Source: JAIQFR01 sp963790465
GTDB lineage: Bacteria > Acidobacteriota > Polarisedimenticolia > Polarisedimenticolales > JAIQFR01
Length of the DNA stretch: 64,000 nt
Assembly: GCA_963790465.1 (NCBI GenBank)
Contig: CAWBOP010000003.1
Coordinates: 1 to 64,000, forward strand
Direction: 5' to 3'
Shown here: positions 18,487 through 26,651 of the stretch, piece after piece
Numbering within the stretch: position 1 is the stretch's first letter
Layout of the letters: each line of letters begins with the position of its first letter
The notes under the pieces: generated by a model
The model's input: the letters and a program-made list of their open reading frames with translations, nothing else
Database searches by the model: none
Told to the model about the DNA's origin: nothing
Translations under genes and position numbers: made by a program

Positions 18487-19296
18487 ATGCAGACGGACAT
18501 TCACCGGACCGCAATTGTCGAGGACGGGGCCGAGATCGGCGAGGGGACCCGGATCGGGCCGTACTGCTCCATCGGCCCTCACGTCCGGCTCGGCGCGAAC
18601 ACCCTGCTCCACTCGCACGTGGTGATCGACGGCCACACGACGCTGGGGGACGGCAATGAGGTCTACCCGTTCGCCTGTCTCGGCAAGATTTCCCAGGACC
18701 TGAAGTACCGAAAGGAATGGGTGAGCTACTCCCGCATCGGCGACGGCAACGTGTTCCGGGAGTACGTCACCGTCAACGCCTCGTCCCTCGAGGGGGAGGC
18801 GACGGTCATCGGGAACCACGGTCTGTTCCTTTCGTACAGCCACGTGGCGCACGACTGCAGGCTCGGCGACCGCGTCATCGTCAGCAGCGATTCGAAGATG
18901 GCGGGACACGTCACGATCGAAGATCACGCCATCGTCGGAGCGAAGACCGGGATCGTGCAGTTCGTCCGCATCGGCCGGTTCGCCTTCATCGGCGGCTTCA
19001 ACAAGGTTGCGAAGGACATCCTGCCGTACTCCCTCGCCGACGGGTTCCCCTCGGAGATCCGCGGGATCAACAAAATAGGGCTCGAGCGGAACGGGTTCTC
19101 CGCGGCGACGATCCGCGTCCTGCTGGAGGCGTTCCGGACGTTGATCCGGTCGGGGCTCCCGCTCAAGGAGGCCGTGGCGGTCCTCGACGAGAAATACGCG
19201 GACGTTCCGGAGGTCCGCGAGATGGCGGCGTTCGCCGCGGCAAGCAAGCTGGGGTTGGCCAGGCCGCGGACTCGACGGCAGGCGGAAGACGAGTGA
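18487..19296 (+). CDS. lpxA: UDP-N-acetylglucosamine acyltransferase
   Basis: First enzyme of lipid A synthesis: transfers an acyl chain from acyl carrier protein to UDP-GlcNAc in the cytoplasm. The 269 residues show the left-handed beta-helix hexapeptide repeats (IVEDGAEIGEGTRIGPYCSI and on), the catalytic His in YSHVAHDC (about residue 122), the KISQDLKY segment and the helical C-terminal domain. Start ATG 18487 follows a purine-rich stretch (CAGGGGG). The gene is isolated from other lpx genes here. It shows the organism makes lipopolysaccharide or a similar lipid A. Confidence 0.95.
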   Translation: MQTDIHRTAIVEDGAEIGEGTRIGPYCSIGPHVRLGANTLLHSHVVIDGHTTLGDGNEVYPFACLGKISQDLKYRKEWVSYSRIGDGNVFREYVTVNASSLEGEATVIGNHGLFLSYSHVAHDCRLGDRVIVSSDSKMAGHVTIEDHAIVGAKTGIVQFVRIGRFAFIGGFNKVAKDILPYSLADGFPSEIRGINKIGLERNGFSAATIRVLLEAFRTLIRSGLPLKEAVAVLDEKYADVPEVREMAAFAAASKLGLARPRTRRQAEDE

Positions 19297-19345
19297 CGGC
19301 CGAACGGAAGGCGCACGAAGGGGGACGAACCGTTGACGCGCCCGC

Positions 19346-19462
19346 GTGTTTCTCGAGATCGGCGGCACGGTCGTCCGGATCCGGATCACCCACCCGTGCT
19401 ACGCGGCCCGGGCCGTGCTCTCCGAGGAAACCCGCCGCGCGATCATGAACGAGGCGGACTGA
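19346..19462 (+). CDS. Possible very small protein of 38 residues
   Basis: From GTG 19346 the frame reads VFLEIGGTVVRIRITHPCYA and ends EETRRAIMNEAD before TGA 19460-19462. Composition and codon use look protein-like (GC-rich third positions), while the other frames here read as arginine/proline noise. There is no good ribosome site and no recognised family; it could also be a remnant of a longer gene. Confidence 0.25.
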   Translation: MFLEIGGTVVRIRITHPCYAARAVLSEETRRAIMNEAD

Positions 19463-19584
19463 TCCCGGTTTCGCGCGGCGGGAATCGGTTTTCCGGGTTC
19501 TCGGCCTACCGCGGGTTCCTCCCGTAGCGTACACTTAAAGCTTACCGACTCGACAACCAGGACTCGACGTAGCGGGGGAAACCC

Positions 19585-21003
19585 ATGCCGACAGATGACA
19601 TCCGGCGCCGCTCGCGATGGATGATCCGTGCCCTGGAGTGGAACGACTCGAGGGCCCGCTACCCGAATCTCTGGCACGACGGGATGCCCTGTCATCTGCT
19701 CGCGTTCGACTCCATGGCGTCGAGGCTCCGGCTCGGGGATCTGCTCGCGGTGTACCACCCCGCCAGTCAGAGGCACGCGAAACGTTCCGAGCGGTTCGTC
19801 GGGATCTCCCGCGTGATCGGGCTTCGACGCGCCGACGCGTCCGGCTCGATCTGGGTGGATCTCGAGACCGCGCACCGGTTCGATACCCCCCTCGACATCG
19901 GAGAGGCGCCAGGGCGCGTGTTCCTCTGCTGCGATCCGGGTTGGCCCGCGCGCGAGGTCGCCCTGTTCCGACGCGTGTTCGACGCGGCGGTCGCGGCAGG
20001 TTGGCGCCCTCTGCCGGCCGAGGCCGAGGGGCTGGCCGACGCCGCTTCCCGCCTTCCCGCGGAGGCTCACGTCGAGAGCGTCGAGCGACGCGGCGACGAC
20101 GAAGGGGGACAGGGGGACGACGGGGATCCCGCGGCGGCGGCGAGAGAGAGCGCTCCCGAGATTCGGGACGTTCCGGTGTGGAGGGGGCCTGCCCCCGGCG
20201 CGCGGCTCTTCGGCGGAGCGGACTTCAGCGGCGACATGCGAGATCCGAAGGACGGGACCTGGCTCGCGCTGCTGGAAATGCAGGAAGAGCGGCTGGCCGT
20301 CGTGCGTCTCGAGGCGACGGGCCGGGCCGGTCTCGAGTCGCAACTCCGGAATCCGGACGCCGCGCTTCTCCGCACCGAGGCCATCGGCCTCGACTTCCCC
20401 TTCGGCCTTCCGATCCCGTTCGCGGAGGCGATCCTCGGCGGAGCGTTCCCCGAGGAAGGGTGGTGGGCGCTCGCCAGAAAGCTCGAGCGGATGTCGCGGC
20501 CGCTTTACCTGATTGCGCTCCAGGAATTCCGGGACGCGCACGGGGAGATCAAGCGGCTCACCGACGAGAGGGCCGGCGCGTTCTCGCCGCTCCACCGCAC
20601 GAACCCGGACCTCGGGCCGATGACCTACCAGGGGATCCGGATGATCGCCGAGGAGCGGTCGCGATATGCGCTCCGCCCGTTCGAGAGCGCGAAGGGACGG
20701 CTCCTGATCGAGGTGTACCCCGAGGCCGCGATTCGCCGGCTGGCGGTCGCGGGAGCGGAGCCGGGAGACCGGCCGCAGGCGATCGTGGACGCCCTCTCCC
20801 GCGCCGACCGGCTTCCGGTCGAGATCGCGCAGCCGTTCCTGCGCCGTTGCCTCGCCCGGCGCGATGCTCTCGACGCGGTGATCGCCGCGCGATGCGCCGC
20901 GCTCGCCGTCGTGGCGGGAGAGACCGAGAAGACGCCGGAAGAGCTGTCCCCCGGCGAAGGGGACCGCATTCACAGGGAAGGCTGGATCTACGGGCTCGAG
21001 TAA
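19585..21003 (+). CDS. EVE/PUA-like domain fused to DUF429 (RNase H-fold predicted nuclease)
   Basis: Intact, 472 residues. Residues about 12-140 contain RLRLGDLLAVYHPASQRHAK and RFVGISRVIGL, the look of an EVE/PUA-like domain that reads modified bases. After an acidic low-complexity linker (about 160-195) residues 205-470 match DUF429: FGGADFSGDM, EAIGLDFPFGLPIPF, GRLLIEVYPEAAIRRLAV, DALDAVIAARCAALAVVAGE and EGWIYGLE. DUF429 is a predicted RNase H-like nuclease with acidic residues in the first two of these motifs. The EVE assignment is less sure than the DUF429 one. It is followed six bases later by an exonuclease gene, so both probably act in the same nucleic-acid pathway. Confidence 0.65.
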   Translation: MPTDDIRRRSRWMIRALEWNDSRARYPNLWHDGMPCHLLAFDSMASRLRLGDLLAVYHPASQRHAKRSERFVGISRVIGLRRADASGSIWVDLETAHRFDTPLDIGEAPGRVFLCCDPGWPAREVALFRRVFDAAVAAGWRPLPAEAEGLADAASRLPAEAHVESVERRGDDEGGQGDDGDPAAAARESAPEIRDVPVWRGPAPGARLFGGADFSGDMRDPKDGTWLALLEMQEERLAVVRLEATGRAGLESQLRNPDAALLRTEAIGLDFPFGLPIPFAEAILGGAFPEEGWWALARKLERMSRPLYLIALQEFRDAHGEIKRLTDERAGAFSPLHRTNPDLGPMTYQGIRMIAEERSRYALRPFESAKGRLLIEVYPEAAIRRLAVAGAEPGDRPQAIVDALSRADRLPVEIAQPFLRRCLARRDALDAVIAARCAALAVVAGETEKTPEELSPGEGDRIHREGWIYGLE

Positions 21004-21009
21004 CGGGAA

Positions 21010-21819
21010 TTGCTGACTCGAACGTTCGTCCATGTCCCCGGCGTCGGGGAGCGCCGCGAGCGCGGCCTCTGGGAGCGCGGCTACACCGACTGGGATGCGT
21101 TTCTGCGCGGCCACCCCGACGGGGCGTGGAAGGACCTCATCGCGTCGAGGCTCGACCGGGAGCGCGCCGCGAGGGACATGCCGCGCCGCGAGATGTGGCG
21201 TCTCGCGACTGCTTTCCCCCGCCGCACCGCATTCCTCGACATCGAGACCACGGGGCTCGATCCCGGCCGGGACGGCGTGACCTGTGTCGGTCTGTCGGAC
21301 GGCGAGCGGGTCGAGGCGCTGATACGGGGCCGGGACCTCGACCGGCTTCCGGAAGCGCTGGAACCGTTCGATCTGCTGATCACGTACAACGGTTCCTGCT
21401 TCGATCTTCCGATACTCCAGTCCTCCTTCCCCGGGATCGACTTCCGCCGTTTCCACCACATCGACCTCCGGTACCCGCTGCACCGGCTCGGCCTCAAGGG
21501 AGGGCAGAAGGGGGTGGAGCGCGCGCTCGGGCTCGTTCGCGCGGAGGAGATCCAGGGGGTGGACGGATACCTCGCGGTGCTCCTGTGGGAGCGGCATCTC
21601 GCCGGGCACCCGCGTGCCCTCGATACACTGGTCCGCTATTGCCTCGAGGACGTCGTTCACCTCTGCCCGCTGCTCGCCCACGCCCACGACCGTCTCTCGA
21701 CCGGCTTGCAGGTCGACGTGGAACCGATCGGAGAGGTCGCGCTCCCGGCGATTCCCTATCGTGCCGACGGGGGGCTGGTGCGGGAGCTGCTGCGCCGGAT
21801 CGAATCGGCGCGCTGGTAG
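21010..21819 (+). CDS. YprB-like ribonuclease H-fold 3'-5' exonuclease
   Basis: Start is TTG 21010, six bases after the previous stop. The 269-residue protein has an N-terminal FVHVPGVGERRERGLWERGY (helix-hairpin-helix-like), then a DEDD exonuclease domain: FLDIETTGLDPG (first metal motif), LLITYNGSCFDLPIL (second) and RYCLEDVVHLCPLL (third). This is the YprB/DnaQ-like arrangement. Substrate is unknown. Its tight spacing with the EVE-DUF429 gene suggests co-translation. Confidence 0.75.
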   Translation: MLTRTFVHVPGVGERRERGLWERGYTDWDAFLRGHPDGAWKDLIASRLDRERAARDMPRREMWRLATAFPRRTAFLDIETTGLDPGRDGVTCVGLSDGERVEALIRGRDLDRLPEALEPFDLLITYNGSCFDLPILQSSFPGIDFRRFHHIDLRYPLHRLGLKGGQKGVERALGLVRAEEIQGVDGYLAVLLWERHLAGHPRALDTLVRYCLEDVVHLCPLLAHAHDRLSTGLQVDVEPIGEVALPAIPYRADGGLVRELLRRIESARW

Positions 21820-21942
21820 GTCACGCCGGGCGGCGATTCTCCTCCATCCTGAAATATTCCGGGTCGTGCCTCAAGCCCGGCCGACCGGTGCCGATGAGAA
21901 GATCGGGGACGAGTCCACCAGGATCCGTCCGGAGGCACGGAA

Positions 21943-22128
21943 ATGCCAGGCAGCATCGATGCCTTGCCCAGTCAGGCCGTTTCGTCGGTTCTGGTTTCCC
22001 GGAACGAAAATGTCGGCCGGGTAGCCCGCGTCTCGGCCCTCAAGAAGGCGCTCGACTCCGAGAGCGACACCGCGGCGCGCCTTCTCAGGATGGTGGGTAT
22101 CGGCACCCAGCTGGACGTCAAGGTCTAG
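21943..22128 (+). CDS. Small YjfB-like putative motility protein
   Basis: A 61-residue protein starting at ATG 21943 with GGAGG seven bases upstream. Its C-terminal half ALKKALDSESDTAARLLRMV, ending TQLDVKV, resembles the short YjfB-type family that is found near motility genes in other bacteria. The N-terminal half is Ser/Val-rich and probably flexible. No flagellar genes are in the window, so the role is open. The family call is from a short pattern and is tentative. Confidence 0.45.
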   Translation: MPGSIDALPSQAVSSVLVSRNENVGRVARVSALKKALDSESDTAARLLRMVGIGTQLDVKV

Positions 22129-22140
22129 CCCGGCTCCCGC

Positions 22141-22848
22141 TCATCTCTTCACAAGAAGTAGCGAAGTCGGGTCGAGGTCGAGGCCGGGGCTGCCGGGTGC
22201 CGCCTCCCCGTGTCCCTTGAGCACCGAAAGGTGCACGGTGCCGTCCGCCCCCTTCAGTCGCAGCAGCACGTCGATCATCCCCGCGTAGCGGCCCACCGGT
22301 TCGGGAAAACCGGTCTCGTGCGGCACGGGGCCGGCCCGCTCGAGGGTGGCCGACATCCAGAGCACCGCGTCTTCCGCCTTGGCGAGATCTTTCAGCGCGG
22401 CGATCTCCCACTCGGCCCCGTGGTTCCAGTCGTAGCCATCCACGACAATCAGGTCCGGGTGCACGTCCGTGTGTGCCTTGAGGAACGAGAGGGACCGCGC
22501 GAGGCCGTCCACGGTGAAAGTCGCCTTCGGGTAGGTGTGGATCCTCCGATTCCGCTCGACGAGGAGCCGGGCCTCGGAGGGCTTCTCGAGCTCCTCGGCG
22601 CGGGACAACTCGGCGAAGATCTCGTCGTAGTAGTTGCGGACGCGGTCCACCGGATGGTCGAGGGCCACGTGGAGGGCCCGGCAGCCGCGGAGGAGGACGT
22701 CGAGGGCGACGCCCACGAGGAAAGCGGTCTTGCCCGCGCCGGCGCCGGCGCAAACGACGCCGAGGTCTCCTCTTCCGGGTCCGCCGTGGATGGAGCGATC
22801 GAGCACCCGGAGCGGGCTACGTTCACGAATTTCTGCGATACACGTCAT
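22141..22848 (-). CDS. RecA/KaiC/DnaB-like P-loop ATPase
   Basis: A 235-residue soluble protein with Walker A CAGAGAGKTAFLVGVALD (residues 33-50), Walker B PDLIVVDGYDWN (about 130) and a C-terminal strand GTVHLSVLKGHGEA, the RecA-core layout seen in DnaB and KaiC-like ATPases. It lacks a DnaB N-terminal domain and a KaiC duplication. It lies 79 bases after the PAS/histidine-phosphotransfer-like gene, same strand. Function is unknown; such stand-alone ATPases can act as regulators or loaders. Confidence 0.65.
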   Translation of the reverse strand: MTCIAEIRERSPLRVLDRSIHGGPGRGDLGVVCAGAGAGKTAFLVGVALDVLLRGCRALHVALDHPVDRVRNYYDEIFAELSRAEELEKPSEARLLVERNRRIHTYPKATFTVDGLARSLSFLKAHTDVHPDLIVVDGYDWNHGAEWEIAALKDLAKAEDAVLWMSATLERAGPVPHETGFPEPVGRYAGMIDVLLRLKGADGTVHLSVLKGHGEAAPGSPGLDLDPTSLLLVKR

Positions 22849-22927
22849 GCTTCGTGCCTCCTCGGGTCAGGGTTTCGGCCAGGGCGTTTCCTCTACGGCT
22901 GCTTCGCGCTTCGCGCAACGTATTCCT

Positions 22928-23494
22928 TCAGATCTTGCGGACCGATCCCAGCTCCGCGATCCGGTCGCTGATCCTTGCCGTCTCCGCTATCAGGATCTCG
23001 GCGCGTTTCCCCACTCCCGCGGGGAGTCCGGGCTGCGACATGAGCATCTCGAGGTGTCCGAACATTCCCATGAGGGAGTTGTTGATCTCGTGGCGCACGT
23101 GGGAGACGATCTCGAAGGCCCCCGCGCAAGCCGCGTGCTCGGCCCGGAGCCGTTCGGCCTCGGACACGTCCTCCACGACCACCAGAGCGCATCGAACTCC
23201 GTCGTCCTCGAACGAGCGAATCCGGATCCGGAACGTGCCCGGTCTTGTGCCGAACGCGGGGGTCGTGAGATCGATAGAGAACGGGCGCGGGGCGCTCAGA
23301 AGAGCCGCTCCGTGCTCGCGACCCTCCACCCCGTGCGCCAGATCCCCGAAAAACGAAATGCCCGCGAGCGAGGGGGCGTCCCGGCCGGCGAGTCGCGCGA
23401 ACCCGGCATTCGCGACGGTCACCGCCCCGGAAGCATCGAGCACCGCGGCAGCCAGCGGGATCGCCTCGATCGGCGCGTGGTCGCGACCGCTCAT
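22928..23494 (-). CDS. PAS domain plus histidine-kinase dimerisation-like protein without ATPase domain
   Basis: ATG 23494 overlaps the upstream stop as ATGA. Residues 1-110 form a PAS domain (PLAAAVLDASGAVTVANAGF, ARLAGRDAPSLAG, VRCALVVVEDVSEAERL). Residues 115-185 form a helical pair with EIVSHVRHEINNSLMGMFGH, where His-Glu-x-Asn-Asn resembles the phospho-accepting H-box of histidine kinases. The protein then stops at 188 residues with no catalytic ATPase domain. It could be a phosphotransfer protein like Spo0B or a dimerising sensor that needs a partner kinase. It is probably co-translated with the THEP1-like NTPase. Confidence 0.65.
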   Translation of the reverse strand: MSGRDHAPIEAIPLAAAVLDASGAVTVANAGFARLAGRDAPSLAGISFFGDLAHGVEGREHGAALLSAPRPFSIDLTTPAFGTRPGTFRIRIRSFEDDGVRCALVVVEDVSEAERLRAEHAACAGAFEIVSHVRHEINNSLMGMFGHLEMLMSQPGLPAGVGKRAEILIAETARISDRIAELGSVRKI

Positions 23495-24081
23495 CTCCCC
23501 CTCCCGGCCGCCCGGCCCGGACGTGCGGAGATTCTCGGCCCACCGGTTCCCGGTCCGACCCCCGCATCGCCGAGCTTTCTCAGCAGGTCGCCGACCACCG
23601 CGCCGCGGCTGTCCCGGCCCATCTTCACGAGGTCGATCCGAGAGTCGTGACGGATCTTCTTGGGAAATCCCACTCCGTGCGAGGCGACCGTCGCCAGAAG
23701 CGGGACATCCGAGGCGAGCAGGTTCTCGACGGCGTCGCGAAACGCCGAGGAGAACGACTCCATCTTCCCCACCTCGTCGAGGATGACGAGATAGCCGCCC
23801 GACGGCGGAACGAGCGCCGGGACTCCGACCCGGTCGAGCTCCTCGGTGACCACGGCGTACGGGCCGACCTGAAACGGCCCGCTCTTGCCGGCGCGCGCCA
23901 GAACGAACTCCTGGCCGTCGAGGGTGACTCCGCGAAAGCCCGATCGGTGCCGCCCTTCGCGAATCTCCTCGGTGATGAACCCGGTCATCGGCACGGTACC
24001 GCGAAGGCGTTCGACGACGCGGCGGAGAGCCGTGCTCTTGCCGCAGCCCGGATCCCCGGTGAGGAAGATCTTTGGAGCGAT
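23491..24081 (-). CDS. THEP1-like nucleoside-triphosphatase
   Basis: P-loop NTPase of the THEP1 (NTPase_1) family. The frame shows KIFLTGDPGCGKSTALRRVV (Walker A), MTGFITEEIREGRHRSGF, GYLVILDEVGKMESFSSAFR (Walker B) and LLATVASHGVGFPKKIRH, with family length near 180-200. The start is unclear: the in-frame region before the P-loop has no ATG, GTG or TTG. ATC 24081-24079 is the nearest plausible codon, while a well-placed GTG (24086-24084, GGAGG upstream) is out of frame by one base. Either a rare start or a one-base error near 24082 is likely. It heads a three-gene unit with the PAS protein and the RecA-like ATPase. Confidence 0.7.
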   Translation of the reverse strand: MAPKIFLTGDPGCGKSTALRRVVERLRGTVPMTGFITEEIREGRHRSGFRGVTLDGQEFVLARAGKSGPFQVGPYAVVTEELDRVGVPALVPPSGGYLVILDEVGKMESFSSAFRDAVENLLASDVPLLATVASHGVGFPKKIRHDSRIDLVKMGRDSRGAVVGDLLRKLGDAGVGPGTGGPRISARPGRAAGRGR

Positions 24082-24166
24082 GCCACGATCCTCCGGCGGT
24101 GCGCCTTCCGGCGCGCCGCGGGCGGGTGCCCTGCAACAGCCTACCGCGTCGCTCGCGGCTCCGGGA

Positions 24167-24242
24167 TGGCAGGGGAGACAGGAATCGAACCTGCAACCCC
24201 CGGTTTTGGAGACCGGTGCTCTGCCAATTGAGCTACTCCCCT
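24167..24242 (-). tRNA. tRNA-Trp (anticodon CCA)
   Basis: A 76-base cloverleaf: acceptor AGGGGAG pairs with CTCCCCT, D arm TAGCTCAATTGGCAGAGCA, anticodon stem CCGGT/ACCGG around loop CTCCAAA (anticodon CCA), T arm GGGGGTTGCAGGTTCGATTC. The terminal CCA is encoded (24169-24167). It lies between trmB and the THEP1-like gene on the same strand. Confidence 0.95.
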
Positions 24243-24403
24243 AGGTGTCGGTCCCGGTGCCTTGCCGCCAAATCCGCACGCTCTATCCCCCTGATCTCAC
24301 GGTGCTTGGCAGTCTTGCGGTGCGGGCGGCGAAGTCGAAGTGTACATCCCAGCCCTGTCGAATTCAACCTGGCTGCGCCTGTGTTCACTCCCTCGAGCAC
24401 CGG

Positions 24404-25060
24404 TTACCCTGCCGGCTCCGCATCGAGGTGGCGGCGCCGCCGCCAGGATCCGCGGTGTCGACCGCGACCTTGGACCTCGTACTTCGCTTCGAAGTTGGTC
24501 AGCGGGGCGTCGGACGGAAGCGGAAAGTCCTCTCCGCCGAACTCGGGGAGTCGCCAGAACGCCGGGTGCGTGTCCAGCAGCGGTTCGAGCACCGACCAGT
24601 AGTCGTCATGGTCGGTCGCGACGTGCAGGCCCCCGGCCGGCTTCAGGGTACGAGCGAGGTGGTCGGCGGTCGAGCGCTGGAAGAAGCGGCGCTTGTGGTG
24701 CCGTTTCTTCGGCCACGGGTCGGGGTAGAACACGAAGTAAGTGTCTACCGAGGCAGGCTGGATCGAGCGGGCGACCAGCTCGCGGGCGTCCACCCTGACG
24801 AACCGGATGTTCTCGAGGCCGCGTTTCATCGCGCGCGCCTCCGCGATCCTGAGAAACTCGTTTGCCCACTCGACCCCCAGATAGTGAACCTCCGGCCGGG
24901 TCTCGGCGACCGCGAGCAGGAACCTCCCCTTGCCGATCCCGATCTCGACCTCCACCTTCCCCTCGCCACCGAACACCTCGACCCAGTCGAGGCCGGCCAT
25001 CGCCCGATCGGGATCGAGGCGCAACGGACAGGGTTCGGTGACCGGCGGCGTGTTGTTCAT
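24404..25060 (-). CDS. trmB: tRNA (guanine-N7-)-methyltransferase
   Basis: Methylates G46 of tRNAs using S-adenosylmethionine. The 218-residue protein shows VEVEIGIGKGRFLLAVAE (methyl-donor motif I), HYLGVEWANEFLRIAEARAM, FYPDPWPKKRHHKRRF (family signature), GGLHVATDHDDYW and the C-terminal TNFEAKYE. Start ATG 25060 gives the normal length. The last 20 residues are Arg-rich and less typical. It lies upstream of tRNA-Trp. Confidence 0.9.
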   Translation of the reverse strand: MNNTPPVTEPCPLRLDPDRAMAGLDWVEVFGGEGKVEVEIGIGKGRFLLAVAETRPEVHYLGVEWANEFLRIAEARAMKRGLENIRFVRVDARELVARSIQPASVDTYFVFYPDPWPKKRHHKRRFFQRSTADHLARTLKPAGGLHVATDHDDYWSVLEPLLDTHPAFWRLPEFGGEDFPLPSDAPLTNFEAKYEVQGRGRHRGSWRRRRHLDAEPAG

Positions 25061-25154
25061 GCCCGCATTGTAGCGTCTCGTCCCCGAAGTCTCGTCACAT
25101 CCGGCCGCCGCTGCATCCCGAACAAGGGGTCTGAAGTCCGGACTCCGCAATAGA

Positions 25155-25200
25155 AACATCCCGTCCGGACGGCAGTCCTCTGCCGTCCGGACGGGATGTT
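25155..25200. repeat. Perfect 21-base-pair hairpin with TCCT loop
   Basis: 25155-25175 is exactly complementary to 25180-25200. The core GTCCGGACGG/CCGTCCGGAC is itself partly palindromic. It lies between the folC stop (25280) and the trmB start (25060), so it may end folC transcription, but no T-run follows on either strand. It may instead be a repeat element. Confidence 0.6.
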
Positions 25201-25263
25201 GCCGCGGGCGTTAGACCGCGGAGTAAAATTGACTGGCGAATCGACCGGTGGAAATCGAGAAAC

Positions 25264-25281
25264 GGGGACAGTCCCCTTTTT
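25264..25281 (+). repeat. GGGGACAGTCCCC palindrome followed by T5
   Basis: GGGGAC (25264-25269) and GTCCCC (25271-25276) flank one base, and TTTTT follows at 25277-25281. Read on the plus strand it looks like a small intrinsic terminator; the same motif is widely seen in REP-like intergenic repeats. It abuts the folC stop codon. Confidence 0.45.
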
Positions 25282-26590
25282 ACATTGCTACCGGGCCGGG
25301 AGATTCGGTGTTCTCGAGAAGACCGAGAACGGCGCCGACCAGATAGAGCGAGCCGGCGACGAGGAGATAGCCGCCAGGCGGCACGAGCGAACGTGCGCGG
25401 GCAAGGGCGGCCGCGGGGTCGGGGACCGTTTCGACCAGCGCGGAGGTCGGCGTGGCGGCCAGGAGGGCGATCTCTCCTGGCTCGGCCGCGCGCTCGACGG
25501 GTGGTCGCGTGAGGACGACGGCCCGTGCCAGGGCGGCAAGCGGCTCGAGAATTCCGCGGGCGTCCTTGTTCGCCATCGTGCCGAACAACAACACCGGCGG
25601 TTCGCCGCCGCGGCCGCGAAGGTGTGCAGCCAGGGCGGCCGCTCCCGCGGGGTTGTGGGCGCCGTCGAGCAGGATCGGCGGGGACCCCTCGACCCACTGC
25701 AGGCGCCCGGGCCAGCGGACCGCGCGAAAGCCGCTCCGGACCGCACCGGGCGGAAGGGGTCGGCCGAGTACCCCGGTGAAACGTTCGAGAGCCACGACGG
25801 CGACGCGCGCGTTCTCGATCTGATGCAGCCCGGGGAGCGGGAGCGACAAACCGTCGTATCGCTCGGCCGGGGTTTCGATCGCGAAGGCGTCGCCGGGTCC
25901 GTCCACGACACAGGCGATCTTCGCGGCCTCGATGCAGGGAGAACCCGCGTCGCGGCAGATGCTCCGGAGGACGACGAGCGCCTCCTCCTGCAGGACGCCG
26001 GTGACGAGGGGACGGCCCCTCTTCACGATCCCGCCCTTCTCGGCGGCGATCTTCGCGAGGGTGCCGCCCAGCCGGTCGGTGTGATCGAGATCGACGGTGA
26101 CGATGACGGACAGCGCAGCCTCCACCGCGTTGGTGGCGTCGAGGCGCCCTCCGAGCCCGACTTCGAGAACGGCCGCGTCGATCCCCGCTTCCCGGAACGC
26201 CACGAGCGCCGCGGCGGTCATGACCTCGAAGAACGACGGGTGCGCCGCGAGCGCGCCTTCGGCGAGCGCGCGATCGATCGCCGACCGCACCGACTCGAGA
26301 TGACGGCCGAGCTCCCGGTCCGTCAGGTCCCGGCCGGCGATCCGCACCCGCTCGCCTGGTCGAACGAGGTGCGGCGACGTGTAGAGGCCCACGCGAAGGC
26401 CGGACGCCTCGAGCACCGACGCCATCATCGCGGCGACCGACCCCTTGCCGTTGGTGCCGCCGACGAGCGCCGACGGGAACGCCGCCTCGGGGTGGCCGAG
26501 GCGGTCGAGAAGCGTGCGGATCCCCAGGAGTCCGAGCTTGATCCCGAACTGCTGCAATCCGAAAAGCCAGCGGATCGGATCGCCGCCCAT
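25280..26590 (-). CDS. folC: Folylpolyglutamate/dihydrofolate synthase
   Basis: Adds glutamate to folates in the cytoplasm (Mur ligase superfamily). Motifs: FPSALVGGTNGKGSVAAMMA (P-loop), LYTSPHLVRPGERVRI, AAVLEVGLGGRLDATNAVEA, VDLDHTDRLGGTLAKIAAEK (metal site His) and ILLDGAHNPAGAAAL. 436 residues, normal length. Start ATG 26590 (MGGDPIRWLFGLQQFG). It is divergent from the ArnT-like gene with only 60 bases between, and its usual neighbour accD is nearby but on the other strand. Confidence 0.92.
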   Translation of the reverse strand: MGGDPIRWLFGLQQFGIKLGLLGIRTLLDRLGHPEAAFPSALVGGTNGKGSVAAMMASVLEASGLRVGLYTSPHLVRPGERVRIAGRDLTDRELGRHLESVRSAIDRALAEGALAAHPSFFEVMTAAALVAFREAGIDAAVLEVGLGGRLDATNAVEAALSVIVTVDLDHTDRLGGTLAKIAAEKGGIVKRGRPLVTGVLQEEALVVLRSICRDAGSPCIEAAKIACVVDGPGDAFAIETPAERYDGLSLPLPGLHQIENARVAVVALERFTGVLGRPLPPGAVRSGFRAVRWPGRLQWVEGSPPILLDGAHNPAGAAALAAHLRGRGGEPPVLLFGTMANKDARGILEPLAALARAVVLTRPPVERAAEPGEIALLAATPTSALVETVPDPAAALARARSLVPPGGYLLVAGSLYLVGAVLGLLENTESPGPVAM

Positions 26591-26651
26591 CCGCCCATAA
26601 TAGCGGCGGGCGCCGGGTGTCGCTCGGTCCCGGCGCGGAGGAAGACGGTTG

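Noticed and set aside
19617..22220. Plus-strand open frame of 867 residues over the EVE-DUF429 and exonuclease genes
   Set aside because: Composition is almost all Arg, Gly, Pro and Ala; the two genes in the other frame have clear motifs.
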